Shown in pieces: positions 25,611 to 37,544 of a stretch of DNA of 64,000 nt; position 1 is the stretch's first letter; every line of letters begins with the position of its first letter. Under the pieces are notes generated by a model, which saw nothing but the letters and a program-made list of their open reading frames with translations, had not been told where the DNA came from and did not search any database. This DNA is from Tubiluchus corallicola (Eukaryota > Priapulida > Priapulimorpha > Priapulimorphida > Tubiluchidae): positions 253,126 through 317,125 of the forward strand of contig JAQGDQ010000069.1 of the NCBI GenBank assembly GCA_030141605.1, read 5' to 3'. Position numbers and translations under genes: made by a program.

Positions 25611-28600
25611 TCAAGTAGCTACGCATTCTCGTTTATGTTGCTCAAGTTCCGCCACACCAGTGAACTGCCAGTGACATCGTGGACATTGCAAGCAAGCACT
25701 GTCTTGATTTTGTGTCCCTGCTGCCGCCTGTCAAGGGAAAATAATGTAAGATAAAGTGAAAAGCTGAAGCTAAATTGTGCTTACCTTGAAATAAAAGAAC
25801 TGATACAAACCTAAAACTAATTATTAAATTAAAAAATAGCATGTTATTCAAACATAACCATGAGCTGAACAAATAGTGTTCATTGTTTAATATAATTTGT
25901 CCACTAATAACAGATAGGCCTAGAGCCTACTGAATGAACTTGCTTCACAGGCAATGCAGCTAATTTGTTGGAAATGCTATGATGAAAGCTACCAATTCAG
26001 CACATAAACAAAAGGAACATGACTGACAAGAAGATTGCAAAAAAAACCTGCTGGTTTCCAGGAGACACGATGGTAAACAAATCCGAATCAGCTTCGTCGT
26101 ACGATGCCTGATAGTCGTAATGAACGCCTCTGGGGACAAAAGTACAAGAACCGGCACCATCTCCACCGGAAAAATTCCTATTTCTGGGGCTCGTATCATT
26201 CCGTCTCATGTCCTACAAAAATGCAATTAACAAAATAAAATTTTGAACACTTGGCATCTCTGACGGGTATCTTTGTTTTGCTTCACCATTTTGCGGAAAG
26301 TTTTTGTTGCACCAGTCAGGATTTACATCAGCAGTAATTCGGTCAACTGGGAACATAAAAAGTAAAGCTGCAGAAACTGAGTTCAGAAAAAAAACGCATC
26401 AACCAATGTGTTGTGTCGTGATATTATTTCTTTATGCAGTTTGGCACATCTAAAGCCAGTAACACTCAGTAACACATAGTCTGCTAGTAACATTTATGAC
26501 TGTTTCAGGACCAGAACCTAGCTAATTATCAAGGATATTCTTTAACAAGATGCATTGGATCAGCAGAGATCTCTTAGCCACATTGATACATATATATATA
26601 TGTATCAATGTGGCTAACATCGTATATTATATACTCTGTGACATAAACACATGGATACTCTGTGACACCAACAGCTGGGTGCAGTATGCCAGACAAGTAG
26701 CCTTTCCCAAACTGCACCCATCCATTTGTTAACAGTTACCAGTCTTACAGTGAAACATGCACCACGACAGCTCAATTATTCCCTTGCCTTACAATTTCAG
26801 TTTGATATTCAATTTATTTAATATTTGTAATTGTTATGCTCCATAAAGATATCATAGAATATTTAAAAACGGAAGGCACTTTTTGCATTTAATAGGATAG
26901 AAAAGAGTTAATTCCAAAGATCCCAAAGCTTCACGCTATCACTTATATGTCACTTTAGGACTCACAGGTGTTCATTGTCCCTAAATAAATATAGAAAACT
27001 CCACCCAGCCCTTTTACACAAAAGAATATTTTCGTGTTCAGCCAAGAAAAGTAGCAAATCCACAAATGCCTGAAGTTAAGAATTGCCCAGACTATGTCAG
27101 ATAAACCTATTATAGGCGCTCAACTTTACTTTAATTGTTTCATTTCTAAAGAAGTGTTTGTAACAGATACAACAGTTATTCCAATTTGACTACTGTGTGG
27201 TGCTATGGCAGCTGGCAGGCTCTCCCCATTTTTTTCTACTATTAGAATAATGTACTGCTACGTCACACTAATATACTATGGCGACTCTTTTATACACAGA
27301 GCATAGTATTGTCGGTTCAGTAGTTATTGTGATAGTAAACTGTGCAATACGCATTGAATTTCGTACGTAAATAGTCCTTACATCACTGTAAACAATACCT
27401 GCAGATGATTTTGCGAGAAGGCGGCTATTTCATCGTGTAGCTGCTGATTTTGTAACTGTAGTTGTCGAATGTCTTCCATCAGCTGATCATTTTCCTCGTG
27501 CTTTCTTTCTTTAGCATGTCTTTCCGCATTAAAATCAGTCTGATAAAGGTCGGCCTAGTAATAATAAAAGAAGTGTTTAGAAGTGTTTACTGAAAAATTG
27601 CATTATTTTGAACCTTACTAGTTAAAAACAGTCTCACACCATTTATTTTTGCAACTTTAAGATTGTGCAATGCCCATGATGTATCAAATTAATTTTGTGG
27701 CAGGGGGGGGGAGGTTGACTTATATTCAAATTGGTAAGTGCTTTGTTAAATTAGCTAATGAAAAGATTGAAAACTGTAATACTGAATGGCACTTACACCT
27801 TCACCTGAAGCAATACAACAACTTACCTGTGCTTTTAACACAGGTATGAGTTCCAGGTCTTCTTGTACTTTATGTAGCTTCATCTGTACTTGTTTCGTTT
27901 CTTGCTCCTTGCAACGGATTGTGTCCTCCATAGAGAGTAACCTCGCTGTCAGGCTATCTATCTCCTCCGCTTGTTGGCGCATGCGTGATGATTCCGCCAC
28001 CACGTTACTGCCACCGGTCACTGCACTCTGTAATGTCTCTAGCAGCTCATTCTGATCTCCGAAGTCACGTAAAAGGTTGTCGTACTTTGCTCTAGTTTCC
28101 GCCAACTTACGACTACAAATGAGACAAATAACATAACCATAAGCGTACTGGAGTTGTAAGCAGGGCCAGTGCTGAACTGTTCCGCACCTCAGGTACTTGC
28201 ATGTCAATTGTCTATTTTCAATAAAATCTAATGGGAAAGTAGTGCTGATGGGAAAGAATAAGCAAAGTTACTAAAAATTTATTAAAATATATGGATACTT
28301 TGCGAACTTGGCAAAAGTTTACAATTCCCCACACACAAGAAATTAGTTTGTGAAGTGGATTAGGGCTAAAGTTAGGGTTAGGGTCAGGGAGAGGGTTAGG
28401 GTTACGGTATTTAAATTGTGTGGGGAATTGTAAACTTCTTCCACGAACTTTATAGGTATAAATCTATGGGTACAATGATGAAACGAGCTATGTGTAGTTT
28501 TATGCTTTTATCATGTTTACAGGCAGGGTGAATAGGCCATAACCTAAAGATCTGTGCGCATGCTTCACATAGTTAAGTTAAGCAACACAGTTAACTTAGT

Positions 28601-31600
28601 CAAAGTTGAGCAACACAAGAGGTCAATCACTGTATAAGTGAGTCAGTCACCGTCTTCAGTATTTACTCTGGACAGTTTCATTCCTCATAATGATTCTGGT
28701 TGTTTTCCTCGTTGAGGGAGGTGTACGTATGTCTGAACGTGGCTAAGACACCTGTGCCAGTTCATTGCCTCACCTTAGAAAGTTATCCTTCGTTATGAGC
28801 CAAGCACCAATACAGCTATTACTGTCAACATTGAGTACATTATATCGGTGAATGCTGACTTACCGCTTACAATGTGTTACATGGCATAAAAAATGACAAG
28901 TTATGCAGTTATTCACTTTGCAGCCAGTTAATTGACGAGATAATCACATATCACAAGGCGTTAAACTTGACACCAGGAAGCAGCTGGATTACTATTTCAG
29001 CAAAAAGCTCATTGTATTATCTTGAGCAGTGTCATGTGACCATGTACAAACTTGCTGATAGGCATATGCATAATAGAGGGATAACTGTACAGCAAGGTAT
29101 GTTTTCTTAGCAGGAATGGCTTTCACAAACCAGAGTGTGGTATTCTCTTCACCACAGTTCAGTGTTACATTAGATTCAAATAGTTCTGTGAGTTAATGAG
29201 GATATGTTGAATCATCAGCTCTATAAAAATTTGATATGATTAATTTCAATTGAAATTATTAATTGAAACAACCAAAAAAGCTGTTTGACATAGTCATGCC
29301 TCCTAGATTAATTTCGTTTAGCACAAGCTTACTGTTCCGCTTGGTTTTCTTTGCGTTCAGCATCAAGTGCAGCTTCTAGACCAGAGATAGTAATCCGCAG
29401 CGAGTCGATCAGGTTATCATCATGACGTTGTAATTTCCTCATCTCTTCTCTACACAGCATGAGTTTTTCCTCTGCTTCTCCCTCTCTGAATATAATTCAA
29501 TTAACCTCAATCACCTATGTTAATCATTAGAAAAATAGTGCAAAGACTGAATGTCTGTACATGAATAACAACAACTACCAGCTTCTTTGGGACCTCAACT
29601 ACTAGTTATTCCAGATATTTAACTAACTAGCTACTTCGAATAAGCCAAATAGATTGTCTTCTAGAAATAAATTTATTAAACCTTTTTTCAAATTGTGGCT
29701 ACCAAAGACACTCAGAGTGATAGGTATTATGGCCGGTCATCAATACTACCAACTACCACTACATCACCATCGTCATTATCATCATCATCATCAACATCAT
29801 TATCATCATCATCAACATCATCATCACCATCATCATCGTCGTCGTCATCATCATCATCATCATCGTCGTCGTCAACATCATTATCATCATCATCGTCAAC
29901 ATCATTATCATCATCATCACCATCATCCTTGTTTGCATGCAGGAATTTATATATTACTCATCTAGAAATGCTAATCTGCACATGCCAATGAGTATATTCC
30001 GACCGTGAACGTTTTTAGTTTGAATATGATTCGAATCTAAAATCATAGATTCAAATAATTCAGCACTTCAGCCACATACGTTCTTATCATTAAAATGTTT
30101 GAAACAGCATGCAAATTGGCACAATTTAGCTGCAGTTTGTGTGCAAAGTTTTTAACAAACTAAGAGTAGTTCAATTGCAGAACAAAATCAAGTAATCTGC
30201 ATGACCTTTGTAAGTCCATCTTTTACTACTGGTTCGAAAACTTGTTCAAAAATCGTTCAAACTCAATTCGATTCGGATTTGAAATACTGAAATTTGGTTC
30301 GATTCGATTTCTGGTAGAGAATAGAGAATGCTCAACCCTACCGTGCATAACTGGTATGTACCAATGTAGACTAATTTCTGCATGCTCACCTGCTAGCTGT
30401 GTACTCTGCACATACTGATTTCGACATCTCTACGTATGCTAAGATTTATAAGCTCATTGTATTGACTTGTTTACCTGGTCATGCTGACTTTCACATCAAA
30501 CTGCAGCTTCTTTTTGTTTTCTTCCAAATCCTTCACTTCTTGTACAAGTGACGTAATCTGTGCCATCAACCGTGAACGATCATCATCCTGAAACGGCAAA
30601 ACCAAAATACTCAAATCACAAGGCAATAAACAAGCTTGCTAAAAGTGTTCATCCATTACAAAGTTTTTTCAACTGCACCCAAAAAATATCCATAAAAGTT
30701 ACAACTCTAATAAAATTTACCTAAGCACAGCCTATTAATAATTCAAAAAGGTACTTTTGAATTATTTTTAATTACTTTGTAATACATCGAGTTTAAATTT
30801 TAAGGAGCTTGCATTTTGTCAGTTAAACATGCAAATAAGTAAGTTTATAAATACTAAAAATCTTTACAAAAAAAACTATTGGTTTGTAGAGCAAAAGCTT
30901 GTGATAAAAAGATTGTAAATTATAAATACTACAAATCTTGAAAGTTATAACCTGTAAGTTACAAATAATACAAATCTTTACAAAAACAACTATGACAATT
31001 ATTGATTTGTAAAGCAAAAGCTAGTGACACAAAATGGTATAAAGCTCATGCTTAAATTGACAAACAAAAAATTAAAAGAAATGCAATACCTGAAAAACAC
31101 GGTGATAAATTACTACTTGGTCAAGGAGGAGGAAGAAAATACCAATAAGGTTGTTATGGTAACAAGTACGACAGCAAAATGAGGATTACAAGTAGAAGTA
31201 CAATAGGCATGTCTCCTTTGTGCGAAGTGGAACATGAGGATCTGCACTAAAATGTCAAATACATTTACACACATTCAGACATTCACACAGAAATAAAACA
31301 AAGAAACGTGGACCAAATGTGGGTGCAATGGAGTCATACCATGTGAGAGGCAGACGTCATAGCTGGATCTTGAACTTCTGCTTGGCCACTGAAAGGCAAA
31401 GACTGTACAACCTCGAAACCTTGGGCCTGTGCCTCCACATTGTTTTGTTTTCCCTCTATTCTCCATAGTGCATCATTCAGTTTCGCATTTTCCACGATGG
31501 CTTTTTGCCTCTCTCGTGTCAGTCTTGCAATAGTGACTTGTTGTTCTAGGACTGTGTCTTTTAGTTTTTCCACTTCCTCCAAGTTCTCTTTCTCATGAGC

Positions 31601-33712
31601 ACCTTCAAAGGGCTTTACAAAAAAATGAATAAATGTGTGACTAAAGTAAACACTTAGAGACAATTTCTACCATAGCAATTAATATTTGTAAACAAAGACT
31701 GTAGTAATACATATCGTACCTTTTACATATGCACAATATTACAAAATAACGAGCACGGTTATTAGTATATAGTATGTCCAAAAGCCTAAACGTGAATGTT
31801 TTTCCTCTTGATCTTAATCTTGCACTTCACATAGCAATTGAATGCTTTCAGTTTAATGGTAATTACAAATAAAAGTTTCACATCTTCACTGCACAAAATG
31901 TTCCATATTCATCATAAAGGCAAACAGATTACATCATAAATACCCGAGTTTGACTCTGAAGCACTTTTATCTCTGCTTCTCGTTCTTGCACAAGACTGGA
32001 TAATTTCTTGTTTTCTGTCTTTAAACTAAAATGGGTAAGCAAACATGAGTAATTCATGAAATGTCCCTTTTCTGACAATAGAAATTACTGACTCTGTATA
32101 CTGTATCATGAACATATTCAAAATATCATGAAATCAGAATGAACACTCAAAAGTTACATTTACAACATCTTTTAAATTTTAAAGTTTTTCTACGGTGCCC
32201 TTGTTAATAAGAAAATGGCCTTGAATTGTTATCCACAAACCTGTGGCTCTAGTCTGCTATCCTAAACTTGAAACATCTTTTAAATTTTAAAGTTTTTCTA
32301 CGGTGCCCTTGTTAATAAGAAAATGGTCTTAAATTGTTATCCACAAAGCTGTGGCTCTAGTCTGCTGTCCATGACTTGAATGACTAATTTTACATAGTTA
32401 AAATCAATCTACTTATTGAGAGCCATAAAATGATATATGTTACAAATGTATAATGTACAGATCACATTGTAAACCTCACCCTACTCCTAAAACGTTACAA
32501 TGTGAAAACAGCTTGGAACTGTTTAGAATGTATTAAACTGTTAAGAATATTAATAAGTCCCCAGTAAAATCTCACAAGGCCTCTCTGTTTCACAAAAACA
32601 ATATACAATGATCACTGCAACTAGCAAAGTTGTAAAATGAGGTTCCTTTTACATAACTACTAAAATGCAGTCCATGCAGATATCATAACACCACAAATAA
32701 ACTTAAAATCTATATTTCATGAAGCAGAAGAAACAACTGAATTTAAATCATGAGAGAAACTGAAACTGTTTATGAGAAGACTTACTTCAGCACACAAGTC
32801 CTAGCTTGTTCAAACATTTTCTTGTTTTGTTCATAATTTGCAGAAGTTTGGTCTTTCCATGTTACCAAGGACTCCATCTGCTGTCGCATTAATTTAGTGT
32901 TCTCCATAACAGCTTCTACGAGTGTATAACATTTAAATAACAACAATTTAGCTAAAATAAAGTTATATTTGTTGCTGTTTGCTTACAAATATATAATGCA
33001 ACAGTAGTATTATGCCAACCATCTTTTTAAGGTATTAGCATTTCAGTTATATTTAAGTCAGTTACATTTATACAGAACATAAAAGTCGTCCATGACTCCT
33101 AGATAATTGTAACTAATAACTGCAATTATAAGATCAAGAAATGCTTAGGAAATTGAAACCTTGGAAAATTTAGTTGGATCATAATCACTACTCTAGTGCA
33201 TGGTTTGCTATGTTTCAACCAACACCATGCTGAAAAGCAGCACACAGTTTTTTGGTAATGCTAATACAGAATACCTAAGTTGGAATCCTAGAAGTGGAGA
33301 ATGACAATTAGGCTTTTAACTTGTTAACGTTCAACCAGTTACAAATTAAAATAGATTTAATTAGATACATGCAATTTTTGGCATGGGTGAAAAAGATTGC
33401 ATAATGCTATTGAAAGCAAAAGTGTTGCAGTTTTAGTACAGAATAATCAGAACACTCAGACATTTGCAAAATTTGCAGTGAGTTGTCACTTAACATGAAG
33501 AAAGGATTTTGTACGTCACCTTTTAGCTGGTGGTTTTCAACGAGCACCTCCTGAAGCCTCTGTTGCAGTTCAGTAGATGACAATGATGATGACAGTGAAG
33601 CCAGGTCCATTCTTTCAAAATTTGCAAATGCTTCGTCCATGTTCATAAGTGGTGCAACGGACGGATGTGATAAGATACTAAAATCAGATATTCTAGGCTC
33701 CTCTTCACCCAT
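25611..33712 (-). CDS. OPTN: Optineurin-type ubiquitin-binding autophagy receptor, 10 exons
   Basis: Exons in transcript order: 33712-33520, 32915-32786, 32025-31944, 31612-31340, 30587-30475, 29485-29333, 28112-27827, 27554-27399, 26212-26048, 25727-25611. All have GT-AG borders and compatible phases, giving 1,668 nt and 555 residues (human OPTN 577). The first splice joins VENHQLK to EAVMENTKLMRQQ, matching the human N-terminal block ELLTENHQLKEAM. Coiled coil fills most of the protein. The UBAN ubiquitin-binding motif is at about 406-436 (PVLKAQADLYQTDFNAERHA); D417, F418 and E421 match human D474, F475 and the ALS-linked E478. A C-terminal CPRC...H...C zinc finger (from about 536) closes the protein. 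Known role: linking ubiquitin, LC3 and TBK1 in selective autophagy and NF-kB control. NEMO is the nearest alternative, but the N-terminus and length favour OPTN. Candidate LIRs: FEVV at 201 (the human LIR position) and a stronger acidic one, FTIV at 508. The start codon could lie in an upstream exon. Confidence 0.92.
26574..26617. repeat. Perfect 44-bp palindrome
   Basis: The arm TTAGCCACATTGATACATAT is followed by an AT core and then its exact inverted complement. It lies in the optineurin intron between exons 8 and 9. It could extrude as a cruciform or be the core of a very small foldback element. Confidence 0.9.
28299..28450. mobile_element. Foldback element enclosing telomere-like repeats
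   Basis: AGTTTACAATTCCCCACACA (28316-28335) is repeated in inverted orientation at 28417-28436, with weaker pairing extending outward on both sides. Between the arms, 28361-28405 holds several TTAGGG units and variants (tcaggg, gaggg, ttaggg, ttacgg). The element lies in the optineurin intron between exons 6 and 7. It looks like a small MITE-like insertion carrying an interstitial telomere-like core. No target duplication was identified. Confidence 0.7.
29755..29930. repeat. (CAT/TCA)n trinucleotide microsatellite
   Basis: About 175 bases of tca/cat triplets interrupted by tcg and acc variants, within an optineurin intron. It creates His-rich and Ser-rich open frames on + that are artefacts of the repeat. 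Confidence 0.95.
30011..30340. mobile_element. hAT-like MITE (copy B, inverted relative to copy A)
   Basis: The minus strand from 30340 reads TAGGGTTGAGCATTCTCTA and continues with the same ordered words as the element at 8309-8549: tctaccagaaa, the AATTCGAA-type core, gaacaaaatcaagta, and acatacgttc..tatcattaaaatgtttgaaa. The far end near 30011 is decayed, and flanks ccgtgcat and ccgtgaac only roughly match. It sits in an optineurin intron. The copy is longer than copy A by internal insertion or divergence. Confidence 0.75.
32165..32381. repeat. 108-bp tandem duplication in an optineurin intron
   Basis: The block starting acatcttttaaattttaaag at 32165 is repeated from 32273 with few differences (for example ggccttgaatt against ggtcttaaatt, and ctgctatcc against ctgctgtcc). 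High identity suggests a fairly recent duplication. It lies between exons 2 and 3. Confidence 0.95.
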
Positions 33713-33802
33713 GAAAACAGTGTAAGCTAGCTTTGCCAAAATCACCTCTTTATAAACATGTCCTCCTGGAGGAATCTTTAAAATGTAATCAAACTCATAA
33801 TG

Positions 33803-33931
33803 CTAATCTAGATTTGGGACGAATACAGACAATGCTCGGCTAATAGGATATTTCAGGTACTCAGGTTTAATCAGCCCATTTTGCTGATGTACTTGTTCAT
33901 AATTACCAACTTTACTAACATGTTGATATAA
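33803..33931 (-). other. Possible coding exon just upstream of optineurin
   Basis: On the minus strand a good acceptor (aaatttgcag) is followed by 42 sense codons starting LYQHVSKVGNYEQVH and ending in TAG at 33805-33803. After that TAG the same frame stays open through 27 more codons (HYEFDYILKIPPGGHVYKEV...) straight into the optineurin start. The codon choice looks protein-like. It may be the last exon of a neighbouring gene, part of an optineurin leader, or an ancestral N-terminal extension broken by one stop. I do not recognise the sequence. Confidence 0.35.
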
Positions 33932-36900
33932 CTGCAAATTTACAAATGCATTACAAATAGATAGTCATGCTTTACTGCCAATGCCCGTTCATCAGCAAAG
34001 TAAAGTTTGTGCAAAATTTTCGTATGAGTCGCCAATAATCATGAATGCGCAAGTATGTGAGCAACAAATTTGAACGCTCATCCTGCTTCACTGCATAAAA
34101 GCTACGCACCTGTTAAAATGGTCTCCAGTAATGGTAAATCTTAACATTAAAAAAATTTAAAAAATTTACCAATTTAATAAAAATAAATAATTGGAGTTTA
34201 AAAATCAATGTATTACTGGATAATGACTTGATACATTATATTGAGTATACTTCAGTACTGAAAAATTATGAAAAACCCATGCAACAATTATTTCTGCTAT
34301 AAAGTACCTCCAGTTAATAAACAAAGAAAGAAAATGTCAAGTCAAAACACAACATTTCATTGGCTTTTACTGCAACTACAAAGCACAGATTATGTACACA
34401 TGGACATTGAATGTATTAAAAAAAATATGTGCTTGCTATCATTTAAAAACATGAAAAAGATGAGAACAAACATGCTTTCAGCAACAATCACCTTTTGTAG
34501 ACAATTGAAAACATGCATGGTTGGTGAAACAATTTCATAAGATAGTTAAGACCTGTTTAATTGTTTAATGCATAATGGACAAAAAATTAGTAGACAAAAT
34601 TTAATAGGACAAAAAAATACAAAATAAAGGTAATGCGAGAAGATTTCATATTTTTTACCTTAGCAACGGTATTGCTGAAAATTCTAGGCACTGAAACATT
34701 TAACGTGCAATAATGGAGTAATGGGCATGCGACTTCACCACCTGATCATATTAAAATAGTCACATTTTTCTAATTTGTCAAATAACATTGCTTCAATTTG
34801 AGTAAGCAAATTTCTGATTGAAAAACATAACATTGCCATAGAAGGATTTGCATGGTTCCAGACTATACTATAAGCACATTACTGGCAACTAGCCGAAGTT
34901 ACCATTCTGTCAATCATTGTTGGAAAATCACCTAATAATGTATGAAGCCAGAAAATGCATGCAGTCACTAATCATACTACTTATTGCCAAATTTTGTTGT
35001 AAAAAATTATAAACACTCGGGATATTTTTTGTCTTACCCATCTATCTATCTAGCTACATCCTACATCGCAAGCTATTGTGAAGTTAATTCCTTCACAGCA
35101 ACAAGCACCTTCAGCACAAGAGTTGCAAAAGTCTCAAACCTATCATAGTGAACAGGTAGGCCTCTTTAGTTATGATGCTCTGATGAAGTGCATGAAAAAC
35201 TATTTATAATGATAAAGTCTCATAAACAAGCTTGAAATGTTTGTTCCACGTATTCTATAGTTGGTAAATTTATAAAGTAATGCCCATTTCTGAATAAGTA
35301 ATTAAGAAAGCACAAATAACGAAATACTAGTATTATACTTCATGATAATAATGACATAACCACTAATAATGACGTTGTGGGTGAAGCTGCGTGGTTAACT
35401 GTATGAAAATCGTCGTACCAGCAATATAATGTAAAAGACGCTGCCATATAGCAAAATTGCTCGCAGCTACTACCATCTACTGGAAAAAAAGATGGAGCAA
35501 AAACCTACCCATAACTTGAACCAATCGCCAAAATATAAATTTTGTGTTCAGTTGCATAGTTTTGTTTACATTAACGTTAAAAAGCATAGAGCTACACACC
35601 AATAATGAGAGGAATTATTTAATACAAAATTCGCTAACATGCGTACGACGATAGCTATTTAGCGGCGAATGGTTAAGCTTCTTAGCGAAATTTGGGAACT
35701 GTAATGCAGAGATTGGCAAACAAATCTTAAGCTATGCCATTGGTTGTTCATGGCACTAACCCTTCGAAACTATGACACACTACCAGTACAGATTGCAAAG
35801 TAATTATCAAAACATCATCATTTCACACAAGTTGAAAATGAAAAGGGAAATCGTGTTATATTAGGCAGTTATATTGCAAATCAATAAAGAACACTATATG
35901 GAGCATTCTCGCTTGCTGGTATCACGGTGTATTGTGGTGCAACATACCGCCTCACCGCGTACAATGGTGCTATGTGCCGACCCACCGTATACCGCAAAAA
36001 ATAATATAATATATCGTAGAAGTAAAAATCAAGTATTACGTAATATATAAATTATTATATAAGCTATAAACAATTTTTGATGTCAGACAGTCACATACAG
36101 TTCCGTCACAGCCCTTTAACCAGCAATAAGGGATACCCTTATAACATTGCAGAACGAAAACCTCTAAAAAAATCACACTACAAAAATGCAGAAAACGGCA
36201 TTTCGTGGCACGCGTAAACTGAGTGTTTTGCTCCAGTTTATGAAAATTTAGTGAAATTAGTGGCGTATATAATTATTGTAAATAGCGTGAATCAACACCA
36301 TTTAAAAAGAATAGCCCCAATCGCAACCAATTTCTTCACAAGTAATGTGGATATAGTAGTCTTTAATGCTGTTCTATTCCCCACTTTTCAATCCTTAGTT
36401 CTTCATCCAGCTCAATTTCATTCAACTTCCAATAAAATCGTGAGTTTCATGTTAAACTTCTCGTTATTTCTCTGTGTTTTATCTTATTCAACCTTATTCT
36501 CATAATTTGCTTGTATCTTTTGAACTACTTCGTTTCATGTATTCTTGACAACCATATAATCGTTTTCAAAAAATCCCAGTTGATTAGTACCCCACTTGAT
36601 TTAAACCATCTTGTTTTTCTGTTTCTTTCTGCTGATACTTCTGCATTTACACTATGATTTTATCACCTTTTTATTTCACTTTCTATTATAAATAATCTGG
36701 GATGCCTGAATTATCTATTGGTCAAATATGAGACTGATAGTAGGTTTACTGCAGCGGATGAAATTAATCATAAATCTCAGTATCTGATAGATTATAATAA
36801 TTACGTCATTAATTGGAAATTGTGCTTTGAGCCAATTCAACATTATCTCGGCCTTGCTGTCTCCAGCTAGGCTGTTAAAGTTTGTTTGCAACTTTGCAGA

Positions 36901-37049
36901 CAGGTGATTTGACTCATCTGTGTCACTGTTACTGCTTATTGAGAGTCGTTTTATTCACAAATCACTTGCTGATTTACTCAAGGTGGAATAATATCTAATT
37001 CTCACTTTAATTGATGCTACCAGTTAAAGCTGCAGACGAGATCTTGCTA
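33932..37049. other. Intergenic DNA
   Basis: No gene was recognised on either strand. A 30-bp minisatellite of about 2.4 copies lies at 35922-35995 (units containing caccgcgtacaatggtgc and relatives). Other open frames here are short and not family-like. Confidence 0.45.
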
Positions 37050-37397
37050 GTGTAGTTCCGATTATATCGGTTTCAGATAAAGCGGTTGCCGATTTTTGCA
37101 AAAAATGTGGTATTGGTATTGGTTTGGTATCAGTTTCCAGGAAAATAAAAAAATCGGTATTGGTTTAAAGGAATATCAGAAGATCAGTATTGTTTCGGAT
37201 CAGTTTTTTTAGGTTCAGAACAACACTGATCTCATTTATGCTTATTTCAATACATACTTTGAAGGTTTCCCGTTGTGTAATTAGTTGTTGATGCTAAACA
37301 ATAATCAATGATCGGTTAATCGGCATCAGTTTCGAGAAAACTCAAAAGATCAGTATTAATTTCGAATAGGTTTATTTTCGTGTTCAGAGCATCCCTG
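37050..37397. mobile_element. hAT-like MITE fragment with CAGGGATGCTC end
   Basis: The right end, read on the minus strand from 37397, is CAGGGATGCTCTGAAC, a typical hAT terminus. The body is rich in repeated tcggtattggttt and tcagtatt words, also usual for decayed hAT MITEs. No intact left end was found, so the copy is probably truncated near 37050. Confidence 0.55.
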
Positions 37398-37544
37398 GAT
37401 CTTAATGCCTAATGTGGTCATTGAGCAATTCCTACCTCGGTTTAATGAGATACAAGACCAATATTGGTTCACTCCTCATATGCTCATTATGCTGCAACTA
37501 AAAAAGAAATCAATACACAAATCCTAGTTAACCCAGCAAACCCA

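Noticed and set aside
27827-28112. GCGCATGCG NRF1-binding-like site in optineurin exon 7
   Set aside because: A single coding-sequence match; no promoter context to support regulation by NRF1.
28874-29110. 78-codon + frame antisense to optineurin intron 6
   Set aside because: Short, no recognised motif, and lies wholly within an intron of a well-supported gene.
29654-29991. Two + strand open frames, one His-rich and one Ser-rich
   Set aside because: They are translations of the (CAT/TCA)n microsatellite inside an optineurin intron.
25611-33712. NEMO (IKBKG) rather than optineurin
   Set aside because: The UBAN and zinc finger fit both, but the N-terminal ENHQLKEA block and 555-residue length fit optineurin better.
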